Positions 1 to 4,925 of a stretch of DNA of 5,616 nucleotides are shown in pieces. A program made the translations under genes and the position numbers. Where the stretch lies: NCBI GenBank assembly GCA_009835515.1, contig VXXH01000207.1:1-5616 (forward strand), written 5' to 3'. Position 1 is the first letter of the stretch. Every line of letters begins with the position of its first letter. Origin of the DNA: Candidatus Poribacteria bacterium. Lineage in GTDB: Bacteria; Poribacteria; WGA-4E; WGA-3G. The notes beneath the pieces were generated by a model. That model saw only the letters and a list, made by a program, of their open reading frames with translations. It was not told the DNA's origin and did not search any database.

Positions 1-1
1 C

Positions 2-1141
2 TATTACGACAACGCAGATAAGGCGTGGACGGCGGTAAAGCAGCTTGACGCCCCACCCGTCGGGCTTGATAGTCCCGATAAAAGCCGTTTGCGCGAAGTC
101 CGAGCCGCATACCGTGAGGTTTTCGAGAACTACCCAGACAGCCTATGGGCAGATGATGCGATCTATCAGCTCGCCTCACGTATTTCGCGGACCGATGAAG
201 AGGCGTTCGCGCTCTTCCGACGGCTCATCAACAATTATCCGGACAGTGAGTGGGCGGACGACTCGATGTACGCTATCGCTTTCGCCTCTTATCAGATTGC
301 TGAGGAGCTAAAAAAGACTGGCACACTTGAATCGCTTGATGCCTACTACGACCGCGCACTCGCGCTTTTCAATCAATTAATCGCCACATACCCCGGCAGT
401 GAACTCTCGGAACAAGCGCAGTTTAATACGGCAATGTGCTACTATGGGAAAGATGAATTGAACAATGCACTTGCACAGTTTGACATCCTTCGCGTACCCT
501 TCAGCGATAGTCCGCTGCTCTATCAGATTTTATATGTTACTGGTGAGATTTACCTCAAGAAGCAGGATTACGAAAACGCGCGCGTCGAATTCACAAACGT
601 CGTCGATTCCGGGGATCCGGATCTCGCACCCTTGGCGAGTTTCGGTATCCCGCAGTCTTATCTGGCGGAGGGCAAGTATCAGGAGGCACTTGGAGGCTAC
701 CAAAAGGTTATTGACCTCTATCCAGACACCAAAGCCGGGCAGGATGCCTATTTTTACATGGGATGGGCTTATGAAAGACTTGAGAAGTATGACGAAGCCA
801 TCGCCCAACTTGAAAAGGGGATCGAACTTTTCCCACGCAACGAAAATGCGGCTAACGCCCAGGTTTACATCGCGCAAATCGCGCTTGTAAACAAGGATAT
901 AACAGCTGCTGTTGATGCGTTTCAAAAAGTGGCGGATAATGCGACCTACGATTATGACACTCGACGGATGGCACAATATTCGGTCGGAAAAATTTATGAG
1001 GACAATAGTGAAACGGATTTAGCAGTGGCGGCATATCAGAAGCTGCTCGTGGAATTTCCGGAACCGCATAAAGAGGCAACGCATGCGTCGAATAATGTCA
1101 ATGAGAATTATATACAAACCCTAAGAAGCGCAGGACTCTAA
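2..1141 (+). CDS. TPR-repeat protein, C-terminal part (5' end outside window)
   Basis: The frame is open from the first complete codon at base 2 to the TAA at 1139-1141, giving 379 visible residues; the true start lies left of the window. The sequence is almost entirely helical tetratricopeptide-type repeats of about 35 residues, roughly nine of them. They are marked by recurring endings such as ENYPDS, NNYPDS, ATYPGS, DLYPDT, ELFPRN and VEFPEP, each followed by an A/Y-rich helix (for example AYFYMGWAYERLEKYDEAI). This spacing and the YPDS turns resemble the BamD/YbgF (CpoB) class of envelope TPR proteins, which act as protein-protein scaffolds. No signal peptide can be judged because the N-terminus is missing, and no enzymatic domain is visible. 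It ends inside the convergent trans-sulfuration gene. The repeat class is certain; partner and cellular role are unknown. Confidence 0.9.
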   Translation, partial: YYDNADKAWTAVKQLDAPPVGLDSPDKSRLREVRAAYREVFENYPDSLWADDAIYQLASRISRTDEEAFALFRRLINNYPDSEWADDSMYAIAFASYQIAEELKKTGTLESLDAYYDRALALFNQLIATYPGSELSEQAQFNTAMCYYGKDELNNALAQFDILRVPFSDSPLLYQILYVTGEIYLKKQDYENARVEFTNVVDSGDPDLAPLASFGIPQSYLAEGKYQEALGGYQKVIDLYPDTKAGQDAYFYMGWAYERLEKYDEAIAQLEKGIELFPRNENAANAQVYIAQIALVNKDITAAVDAFQKVADNATYDYDTRRMAQYSVGKIYEDNSETDLAVAAYQKLLVEFPEPHKEATHASNNVNENYIQTLRSAGL

Positions 1142-2326
1142 CGCCTGCTCGAGGTCGGCGATAATATCCGCAACGTCCTCCAGACCGACAGAGATTCTGA
1201 CCAGACCGTCTGTAATTCCGATCTGCTGACGAATTTTGGCAGGAACATGTGAATGCGTTGTTGATGCTGGATGGCAGATTAGGGTCCGTACATCTCCCAG
1301 GCTGACTGCAAGCGCGCAGCGTTGAAGACGATTGACGAGGTGTTCGCCCGCGGCACGTCCATCTTTCAGTTCCAGTGTGATCACCCCCCCAAACGCCTCC
1401 ATTTGGTGTTTAGCGAGTTCATGTTGCGGATGGCTCAGCAAACCGGGATAGCGAACCCATGCTACTGCCGGGTGTGTTTCCAGAAACGCCGCAACGTGCA
1501 TCGCGTTTTCGCAGTGCCGCGCAAATCGCAATGGCAGCGTTGTAATCCCGTGTAGCGTTAGCCATGCGTTAAACGGACTGATAACTGCCCCGAAGTTGCG
1601 CAGTGCCCCTGTTTTAGCATGCGTAATAAATTCCTTTTGCCCGACAATCGCACCGGCAATCACTGCCCCCGTCCCACTCAAATATTTCGTCATACTGTGG
1701 ACGACGACATCGATACCGCAGGCAATCGGTTGCTGCCCACACGGTGTCGCGAAGGTATTATCAATAATTGTGGTCACGCTGTGTGCTTTCGCAATCTCGG
1801 CAGATGTCCGCAAGTCGATCAGCTTGAGGAGTGGGTTCGTTGGGCTTTCAAGATAGAGTACTTTTGTATCATTTCTGATGGCGCGTTCAATTTGCGAGGG
1901 ATCGGTGGCATCAACGAATGTCGTTTCAATGCCGAAGCGTCGGAGATCTTCGTTAAGGATTTGGAATGTTGCTGAATAGAGGTTTTCCATAGCGACGACG
2001 TGTCCGCCATCAGATAAAGCCGTAAGCAGGGCGATGCTCACCGCTCCCATCCCGGATGCCGTCGCGAGTGCCGCTTCGCCTGCTTCAAGTACGGCAAGTT
2101 TTTTTTCTAATACCTCTTGTGTCGGGTTACCCCAACGCGTATACACATAACCGCTTTCTTCATCTTGGAACGCCTCTGCACATTCAGCGGCTGTTGTGAA
2201 CCGGAAAGTACTGTTCTGATAGATAGGCGGTAGAAGCGGTATCCCACTTTTTGCGGTGGTGGAGGGCTGTCTTTCACCCGCGTGGATCGCCTGCGTGGCT
2301 TTCCCTAACTGTTTCTGAGATGTCAT
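1121..2326 (-). CDS. PLP-dependent trans-sulfuration enzyme (Cys/Met metabolism family)
   Basis: A 401-residue protein of normal family length that matches the Cys/Met metabolism PLP enzymes (cystathionine gamma-synthase, cystathionine lyases, methionine gamma-lyase, O-acyl-homoserine sulfhydrylase). Visible hallmarks are the Y62-x-R64 phosphate-binding motif in YTRWGNPT, Y117 stacking on the cofactor, D189 in IIDNTF, the Schiff-base lysine K214 in HSMTKYLSGTG, the SLGD stretch at 342-345 followed by HPASTTHS, and the substrate-carboxylate arginine R377 in GLVRISVGLED. It should be a soluble tetramer acting on homoserine- or cysteine-derived amino acids. The GD-x-x-TL-x-x-HPASTTH segment is closer to sulfhydrylases and methionine gamma-lyases than to classic MetB. 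However, the cysteine of the methionine gamma-lyase YGC motif is replaced (YSAT), so the exact reaction is undecided. It starts at ATG behind a good Shine-Dalgarno site, downstream of the methyltransferase gene on the same strand. Its last six codons and stop overlap the convergent TPR gene. Confidence 0.93.
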   Translation of the reverse strand: MTSQKQLGKATQAIHAGERQPSTTAKSGIPLLPPIYQNSTFRFTTAAECAEAFQDEESGYVYTRWGNPTQEVLEKKLAVLEAGEAALATASGMGAVSIALLTALSDGGHVVAMENLYSATFQILNEDLRRFGIETTFVDATDPSQIERAIRNDTKVLYLESPTNPLLKLIDLRTSAEIAKAHSVTTIIDNTFATPCGQQPIACGIDVVVHSMTKYLSGTGAVIAGAIVGQKEFITHAKTGALRNFGAVISPFNAWLTLHGITTLPLRFARHCENAMHVAAFLETHPAVAWVRYPGLLSHPQHELAKHQMEAFGGVITLELKDGRAAGEHLVNRLQRCALAVSLGDVRTLICHPASTTHSHVPAKIRQQIGITDGLVRISVGLEDVADIIADLEQALESCAS

Positions 2327-2332
2327 TTAAAA

Positions 2333-2337
2333 CTCCT
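2333..2337 (-). promoter_or_regulatory. Ribosome binding site of the trans-sulfuration gene
   Basis: On the minus strand AGGAG lies 6 nt before the ATG at 2326-2324. It fixes the start of the trans-sulfuration gene and shows that the 49-bp gap after the methyltransferase gene carries its own translation signal. No separate promoter was recognised in that gap. Confidence 0.75.
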
Positions 2338-2375
2338 GAAGCCTGTTTTGGGTGCTTTTGTGTGGAGAGGGTATC

Positions 2376-2945
2376 TTACCTGAATGTTTGGGCATCGTGA
2401 CCTTCAAGTGTTAGTAATTGACGTTTGCGGTCTAATCCGCCGCCGTAGCCGCCTAATGCCCCATTACTCCTAATGACCCGATGGCACGGAATGAGAATTG
2501 AGACCGGATTTGCCCCGACTGCGTTTCCAATGGCACGCGCCGATTTCGGCCGCCCGATCCGATCGGCGATCCATTGATATGACCGTACTTCTCCATGAGG
2601 AATTTGCTGAATTGCTTTCCAGACTTGTTGCTGGAACTCCGTACCGTATGCTACTTGCACGGGTATCTCAGCGAAATTAATCGGGCCGCCAGCAAAATAG
2701 GTATCCAACAATTTGATCGTTCTGGTGAGAACAGGGAGCGTTGATGGGAAAGTAGGTCCAGATGATGGGGCTGTTTCACTAAAGGAAGCACGCAAAATAC
2801 GGTTTTCCGCTGCGATGATGTCGATCCATCCTATCGGCGACTTATAGCAGAAACCCGGGATGCCGAAGACATTGTGTAACTGCCTTAAGCCCTGCTCACC
2901 GCCTAATGCTTCGGAGATACGTTCTAAAGGGTTTGATTTTTTCAT
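2376..2945 (-). CDS. ogt: Methylated-DNA--protein-cysteine S-methyltransferase (Ogt/MGMT)
   Basis: A 189-residue suicide DNA-repair protein that moves the alkyl group from O6-alkylguanine (and O4-alkylthymine) onto its own cysteine. The C-terminal catalytic domain (about residues 100-183) is complete. It shows FQQQVWKAI, the G-E-V-x-SY segment (Y123 at the usual base-rotating tyrosine position), R137 in ARAIGNAVGANP (the arginine finger that flips the base), and the acceptor C154 in the PCHRVI signature, followed by LGGYGGGLDRK. Residues 1-95 form the less conserved N-terminal domain. There is no Ada-type zinc domain or AraC domain, so this is the stand-alone Ogt form rather than Ada. It starts at ATG with AGGTGA 6 nt upstream. 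It is divergent from the SCP2 gene and 49 bp upstream of the trans-sulfuration gene on the same strand, so the two may share a transcript. No functional link between them is obvious. Confidence 0.95.
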   Translation of the reverse strand: MKKSNPLERISEALGGEQGLRQLHNVFGIPGFCYKSPIGWIDIIAAENRILRASFSETAPSSGPTFPSTLPVLTRTIKLLDTYFAGGPINFAEIPVQVAYGTEFQQQVWKAIQQIPHGEVRSYQWIADRIGRPKSARAIGNAVGANPVSILIPCHRVIRSNGALGGYGGGLDRKRQLLTLEGHDAQTFR

Positions 2946-2951
2946 TTTATG

Positions 2952-2957
2952 TCACCT
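2952..2957 (-). promoter_or_regulatory. Ribosome binding site of the methyltransferase gene
   Basis: AGGTGA on the minus strand is 6 nt before the ATG at 2945-2943, supporting that start codon. The leftward promoter must lie in the same short divergent region, but no convincing -35/-10 pair was found on this strand. Confidence 0.65.
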
Positions 2958-2978
2958 AAAATTTTCTTAAAAAGTTAC

Positions 2979-3008
2979 TTGACTTCATAAATGTTATTAC
3001 GGTATGCT
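2979..3008 (+). promoter_or_regulatory. Predicted sigma70-type promoter for the SCP2-PhyH unit
   Basis: TTGACT (2979-2984) matches five of six bases of the -35 consensus. It is followed after 18 bp by TATGCT (3003-3008), four of six bases of the -10 consensus. Transcription would begin near 3014-3017, just before the ATG at 3021, giving a very short or leaderless 5' end. This would explain the lack of a Shine-Dalgarno site before the SCP2 gene. Host sigma-factor preferences are unknown, so this is inference from sequence match only. Confidence 0.5.
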
Positions 3009-3014
3009 ATACCG
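3000..3014. promoter_or_regulatory. 15-bp palindrome over the predicted -10 element
   Basis: CGGTAT and ATACCG (3000-3005 and 3009-3014) form a perfect 6-bp inverted repeat around GCT, covering the predicted -10 hexamer. The position suits an operator for a dimeric repressor of the SCP2-PhyH unit. The arms are short, so chance is possible. Confidence 0.3.
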
Positions 3015-3020
3015 CAAACT

Positions 3021-3419
3021 ATGGCTATATTTGAAACATCGGAACAACTCTATAGTTATATGAGTGAACTGTTTGCAGAAATCGCAACGCTACCGGAAGC
3101 ACAAGAGGCACTCAAATCCTTGACGCTGAGTGTCCAGTTTAACTACACTGTGCCTGATTGTACGATAACGCTAACAGCGGCAAATGGCGAATATAGTATC
3201 ACCTGCGGTATGTCCGATAACCCAACGCCAGATGTTGAACTCACTATGACAGGCGATGTGGCACACAAATTTTGGACGGGCGAACTCAACGTCATGGGTG
3301 CCATAACCACACGCGAAATTGGTATCAGCGGTTCCCTTGGTAAGGTGATGCGCCTCGCACCACTCATTAAAATAGCAGTTCGCTATAACCGCGATCGAGA
3401 AACCGGTTGCGATTTTTAA
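3021..3419 (+). CDS. SCP2 sterol-binding domain protein
   Basis: A 132-residue single-domain protein of the SCP2 (sterol carrier protein 2) family, which binds hydrophobic ligands such as fatty acyl-CoA or sterol-like lipids in a tunnel. Supporting features are the alternating beta-strand pattern (VQFNYTV, CTITLTA, GEYSITCG) and the family-typical segment DVELTMTGDVAHKFWTGELN at 71-90. This is followed by a GxISGSLGKVMRLAPLIK-type helix-strand ending at about 101-117. No signal peptide or membrane segment is seen, so it should be cytoplasmic. An in-frame ATG at 2991 would add ten residues, but it lies between the predicted -35 and -10 and neither start has a Shine-Dalgarno site. The ATG at 3021 is preferred because the sequence then begins MAIFETSEQLY. 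The stop is 17 bp before the PhyH-family gene on the same strand, suggesting co-expression. Ligand unknown. Confidence 0.85.
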   Translation: MAIFETSEQLYSYMSELFAEIATLPEAQEALKSLTLSVQFNYTVPDCTITLTAANGEYSITCGMSDNPTPDVELTMTGDVAHKFWTGELNVMGAITTREIGISGSLGKVMRLAPLIKIAVRYNRDRETGCDF

Positions 3420-3426
3420 CATGCAC

Positions 3427-3431
3427 GGAGG
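3427..3431 (+). promoter_or_regulatory. Ribosome binding site of the PhyH-family gene
   Basis: GGAGG lies 5 nt before the ATG at 3437. It decides the start: the longer reading from a TTG at 3407 would overlap the SCP2 gene and place this site inside the coding region. Confidence 0.8.
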
Positions 3432-3436
3432 CTTCA

Positions 3437-4228
3437 ATGGAAACCGATAATTTGTTAGAAACAGTTGAACCTTATGTTACGCAGTTGCAGGAAGAAGGTT
3501 GGTGCGTCTTGGAGAACGTTATTCCCGCCGATGTCGTTGACGAGGTTCGTGATGAGGTCGAAACCTCAGAAGTGGACTATAACGAATTCAGCAAAGCGCA
3601 CGGTAGATGGGAACGCAACGTTATCAGTTTCATGCCGAGGTTTGCGGCGCATCTCGCGAACGAGCGGCTTCTCGCGACTATCCAGCAGCTACTGGGACCC
3701 CAGGTCCGTATCTCGCAGACTGAGTATAAGATTCGTCCCCCGCATTACGAATTAGTGCGGGCGTATCACTCCGATTTCCCGTATGATCTGAACCAGAAGT
3801 GGCACATCCCACAACCGTTCCCAAGCGCAGTCATCGGTATCACGACCCTCTGGATGCTCTCTGAGTTTACAACCGAGAACGGTGGTACTTGGATTGTCCC
3901 CAAGACGCATGTAGACCTTCGCAACCCCAGAGGTAAAGAGGACGGTATCGGCGACCGGAACCCGCTTGACGGTGAAATGCAAGCCATTGGAGGTGCCGGT
4001 AGCGTGCTTATTATGGACAGCCGAATTTGGCACTCCAACGCAGAAAATCCGAGTGCAGGCAAACGGACTGCGGTCGTCGTCAGATACGCACCGTGGTGGC
4101 TGAACTTGGAACTCTTCGGTGTCAATACTGCCACGATTCCGGGTGAGACGTTTGATCAGTTACCCGATGGTGTCAAAATGCTCTACGAACACCGCGCAGA
4201 AAACCGAGAACCGACTGTCTGGATCTAA
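3437..4228 (+). CDS. Phytanoyl-CoA dioxygenase (PhyH) family oxygenase
   Basis: A 263-residue non-haem Fe(II)/2-oxoglutarate-dependent oxygenase, close to the usual PhyH-family length. It would couple oxidative decarboxylation of 2-oxoglutarate to hydroxylation of an organic substrate. The N-terminal helix-strand EEGWCVLENVIPADVVDEV (about 19-37) is the family opening. The iron triad is H111 and D113 in AYHSDFPYD plus H199 in DSRIWHSN. R210 in GKRTAVVVRY, eleven residues after the distal histidine, fits the 2-oxoglutarate carboxylate anchor. ENGGTWIVPKTH (147-158) is the conserved core turn. All catalytic residues are present, so the enzyme is probably active. The substrate cannot be read from sequence, because relatives act on acyl-CoAs, ectoine, halogenated or natural-product substrates. 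It follows the SCP2 gene by 17 bp with its own strong ribosome site, so an operon is likely. Confidence 0.92.
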   Translation: METDNLLETVEPYVTQLQEEGWCVLENVIPADVVDEVRDEVETSEVDYNEFSKAHGRWERNVISFMPRFAAHLANERLLATIQQLLGPQVRISQTEYKIRPPHYELVRAYHSDFPYDLNQKWHIPQPFPSAVIGITTLWMLSEFTTENGGTWIVPKTHVDLRNPRGKEDGIGDRNPLDGEMQAIGGAGSVLIMDSRIWHSNAENPSAGKRTAVVVRYAPWWLNLELFGVNTATIPGETFDQLPDGVKMLYEHRAENREPTVWI

Positions 4229-4303
4229 AACTTCACTCAACCACGCCGAAGCCTGATTCTGATAAAGTCTGTCCTGAAACTGTGTCGGCGGCAAACCTCT
4301 TTA

Positions 4304-4316
4304 GCCCCGTAGGGGC
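4304..4316 (+). repeat. GC hairpin (GCCCC-GTA-GGGGC) in the PhyH-VOC spacer
   Basis: A perfect 5-bp stem with a GTA loop lies 75 bp after the PhyH-family stop. It is followed by GGCATGTTTATAG rather than a T run, so it is not a standard intrinsic terminator. It may be the first part of a composite intergenic repeat that continues into the tandem hairpins from 4331. The rest of the spacer from 4229 to 4303 shows no recognisable gene or site. Confidence 0.5.
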
Positions 4317-4330
4317 GGCATGTTTATAGA

Positions 4331-4391
4331 AGTCGGCACCCACCGTGTGCCGTAACAAAATAGTCGGCATACGCCGTATGCCGTAACAAAA
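4331..4391 (+). repeat. Two tandem 30-nt hairpin repeat units upstream of the VOC gene
   Basis: Unit 1 (4331-4360) and unit 2 (4362-4391) are identical at 26 of 30 positions, with period 31. Each begins AGTCGGCA, ends CCGTAACAAAA and folds into a hairpin. Unit 1 pairs CGGCAC (4334-4339) with GTGCCG (4347-4352). Unit 2 pairs CGGCATAC (4365-4372) with GTATGCCG (4376-4383). The C4339-G4347 pair of unit 1 is a T4370-A4378 pair in unit 2, so the stem is preserved through a double change. The array ends directly at the ribosome site of the VOC gene, within its 5' leader if it is transcribed from upstream. It could be a dispersed intergenic repeat or a structured leader; two copies are too few to be a CRISPR array. 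Confidence 0.75.
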
Positions 4392-4395
4392 GGAA
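4391..4395 (+). promoter_or_regulatory. Ribosome binding site of the VOC gene
   Basis: AGGAA, 7 nt before the ATG at 4403, sits immediately at the end of the second hairpin unit. Leader structure could therefore influence access to it. Confidence 0.6.
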
Positions 4396-4402
4396 ATCTC
4401 TT

Positions 4403-4831
4403 ATGTCAACAACACTCGTACACATCGGTGTCCGGACGACCGATCTGGAGAAGAGCATCCGTTTCTGGCGCGACGCGCTCGGATTAAGCGTGTTCTCAAC
4501 GATGAACGGCTGCTATGATCTCACCGATGGCTATCACAATTTCCGTGTGTTTCAACACCGCGGTCCCGAACGTCCCGAACACGTCGGTGGCATGTTAGAC
4601 TACCTCCACATCGGCGTTCGTGTGCCAAACTTGCGAGAAGCCGCACAACGGTGTGAAGACCTCGGCTTTGAGATCACTTGGGAAGGTTTAGACGGCAGTA
4701 AACCTTACGATCCGGATTCGGACGAACTGCCCTCGGTTGCTTTCAAGGTGGAAGACCCGGACGGTATCGTCGTTGATATTACTGAGCAAGACGATCAGTG
4801 GCCCGGTGTCGATATCGAAAGCAAAAGTTGA
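4403..4831 (+). CDS. VOC (glyoxalase/bleomycin-resistance fold) family protein
   Basis: A 142-residue protein with the paired beta-alpha-beta-beta-beta modules of the vicinal oxygen chelate superfamily. The first module (about 4-52) opens LVHIGVRTTDLEKSIRFWRD and continues ALGLSVF. The second (about 66-128) opens DYLHIGVRVPNLREAAQRCE and closes VAFKVEDPDGIVVDITE. H7 and H69 occupy the usual metal-ligand histidine positions at the start of each module. The usual glutamate in the DPDG-x-x-x-E motif is D125, and no clear acidic ligand is seen at the end of module one. Metal chemistry may therefore differ from glyoxalase I. Members include lactoylglutathione lyases, epimerases, dioxygenases and resistance proteins, and the reaction cannot be assigned here. 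It is cytoplasmic, with no signal peptide. It follows the PhyH-family gene on the same strand after a 174-bp repeat-bearing spacer, so co-transcription is possible but not shown. Confidence 0.88.
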   Translation: MSTTLVHIGVRTTDLEKSIRFWRDALGLSVFSTMNGCYDLTDGYHNFRVFQHRGPERPEHVGGMLDYLHIGVRVPNLREAAQRCEDLGFEITWEGLDGSKPYDPDSDELPSVAFKVEDPDGIVVDITEQDDQWPGVDIESKS

Positions 4832-4872
4832 ACCTTTACCAATAGCACCATCACCAGCCAGAGCCCCAAATT

Positions 4873-4899
4873 CCCCCCTGATAAGGGGGGTTAGGGGGG
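4873..4899. repeat. C6/G6 hairpin repeat between convergent genes
   Basis: CCCCCCT (4873-4879) pairs perfectly with AGGGGGG (4884-4890) around a GATA loop. A second G6 run (4894-4899) follows after TTA and could compete for the C run. It lies between the convergent VOC and YugP-like genes, 41 bp and 26 bp from their stops, where a bidirectional terminator would be placed, though no T run follows the stem. From memory, very similar C-run/TGATAA/G-run elements recur between genes in some uncultured bacteria and cyanobacteria, so a dispersed repeat is the favoured reading. The rest of the 94-bp spacer shows nothing else. Confidence 0.65.
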
Positions 4900-4925
4900 T
4901 TCCCTGCCGCGCCATCTATCCAATT

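Noticed and set aside
530..976. 148-codon open frame on the minus strand
   Set aside because: It lies wholly antisense to the TPR gene, whose repeat pattern is clear, and its own translation shows no recognisable domain.
2991..3020. Upstream ATG extending the SCP2 protein by ten residues
   Set aside because: It has no ribosome site and falls between the predicted -35 and -10 elements. It remains possible if the promoter call is wrong.
3407..3436. TTG start extending the PhyH-family protein by ten residues
   Set aside because: It would overlap the SCP2 gene and place the GGAGG ribosome site inside the reading frame; the ATG at 3437 is correctly spaced from that site.
3752..4134. Minus-strand open frames of 93 and 122 codons
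   Set aside because: They are antisense to the PhyH-family gene across its catalytic HxD, core and H/R motifs, and look like shadows of that coding region.
4304..4316. Rho-independent terminator after the PhyH-family gene
   Set aside because: The stem is only 5 bp and is followed by GGCATG rather than a run of T.
4324..4330. A -10 box (TATAGA) for a separate VOC promoter
   Set aside because: No -35-like hexamer was found at the right distance upstream.
4331..4391. Short repeats that could be read as a CRISPR array
   Set aside because: There are only two adjacent copies with a 1-nt gap, no spacers and no cas genes in the window.
4885..4899. G-quadruplex from the paired G6 runs
   Set aside because: Only two G runs are present, so an intramolecular four-tract structure of the usual form is not supported; hairpin pairing with the C run is the simpler reading.
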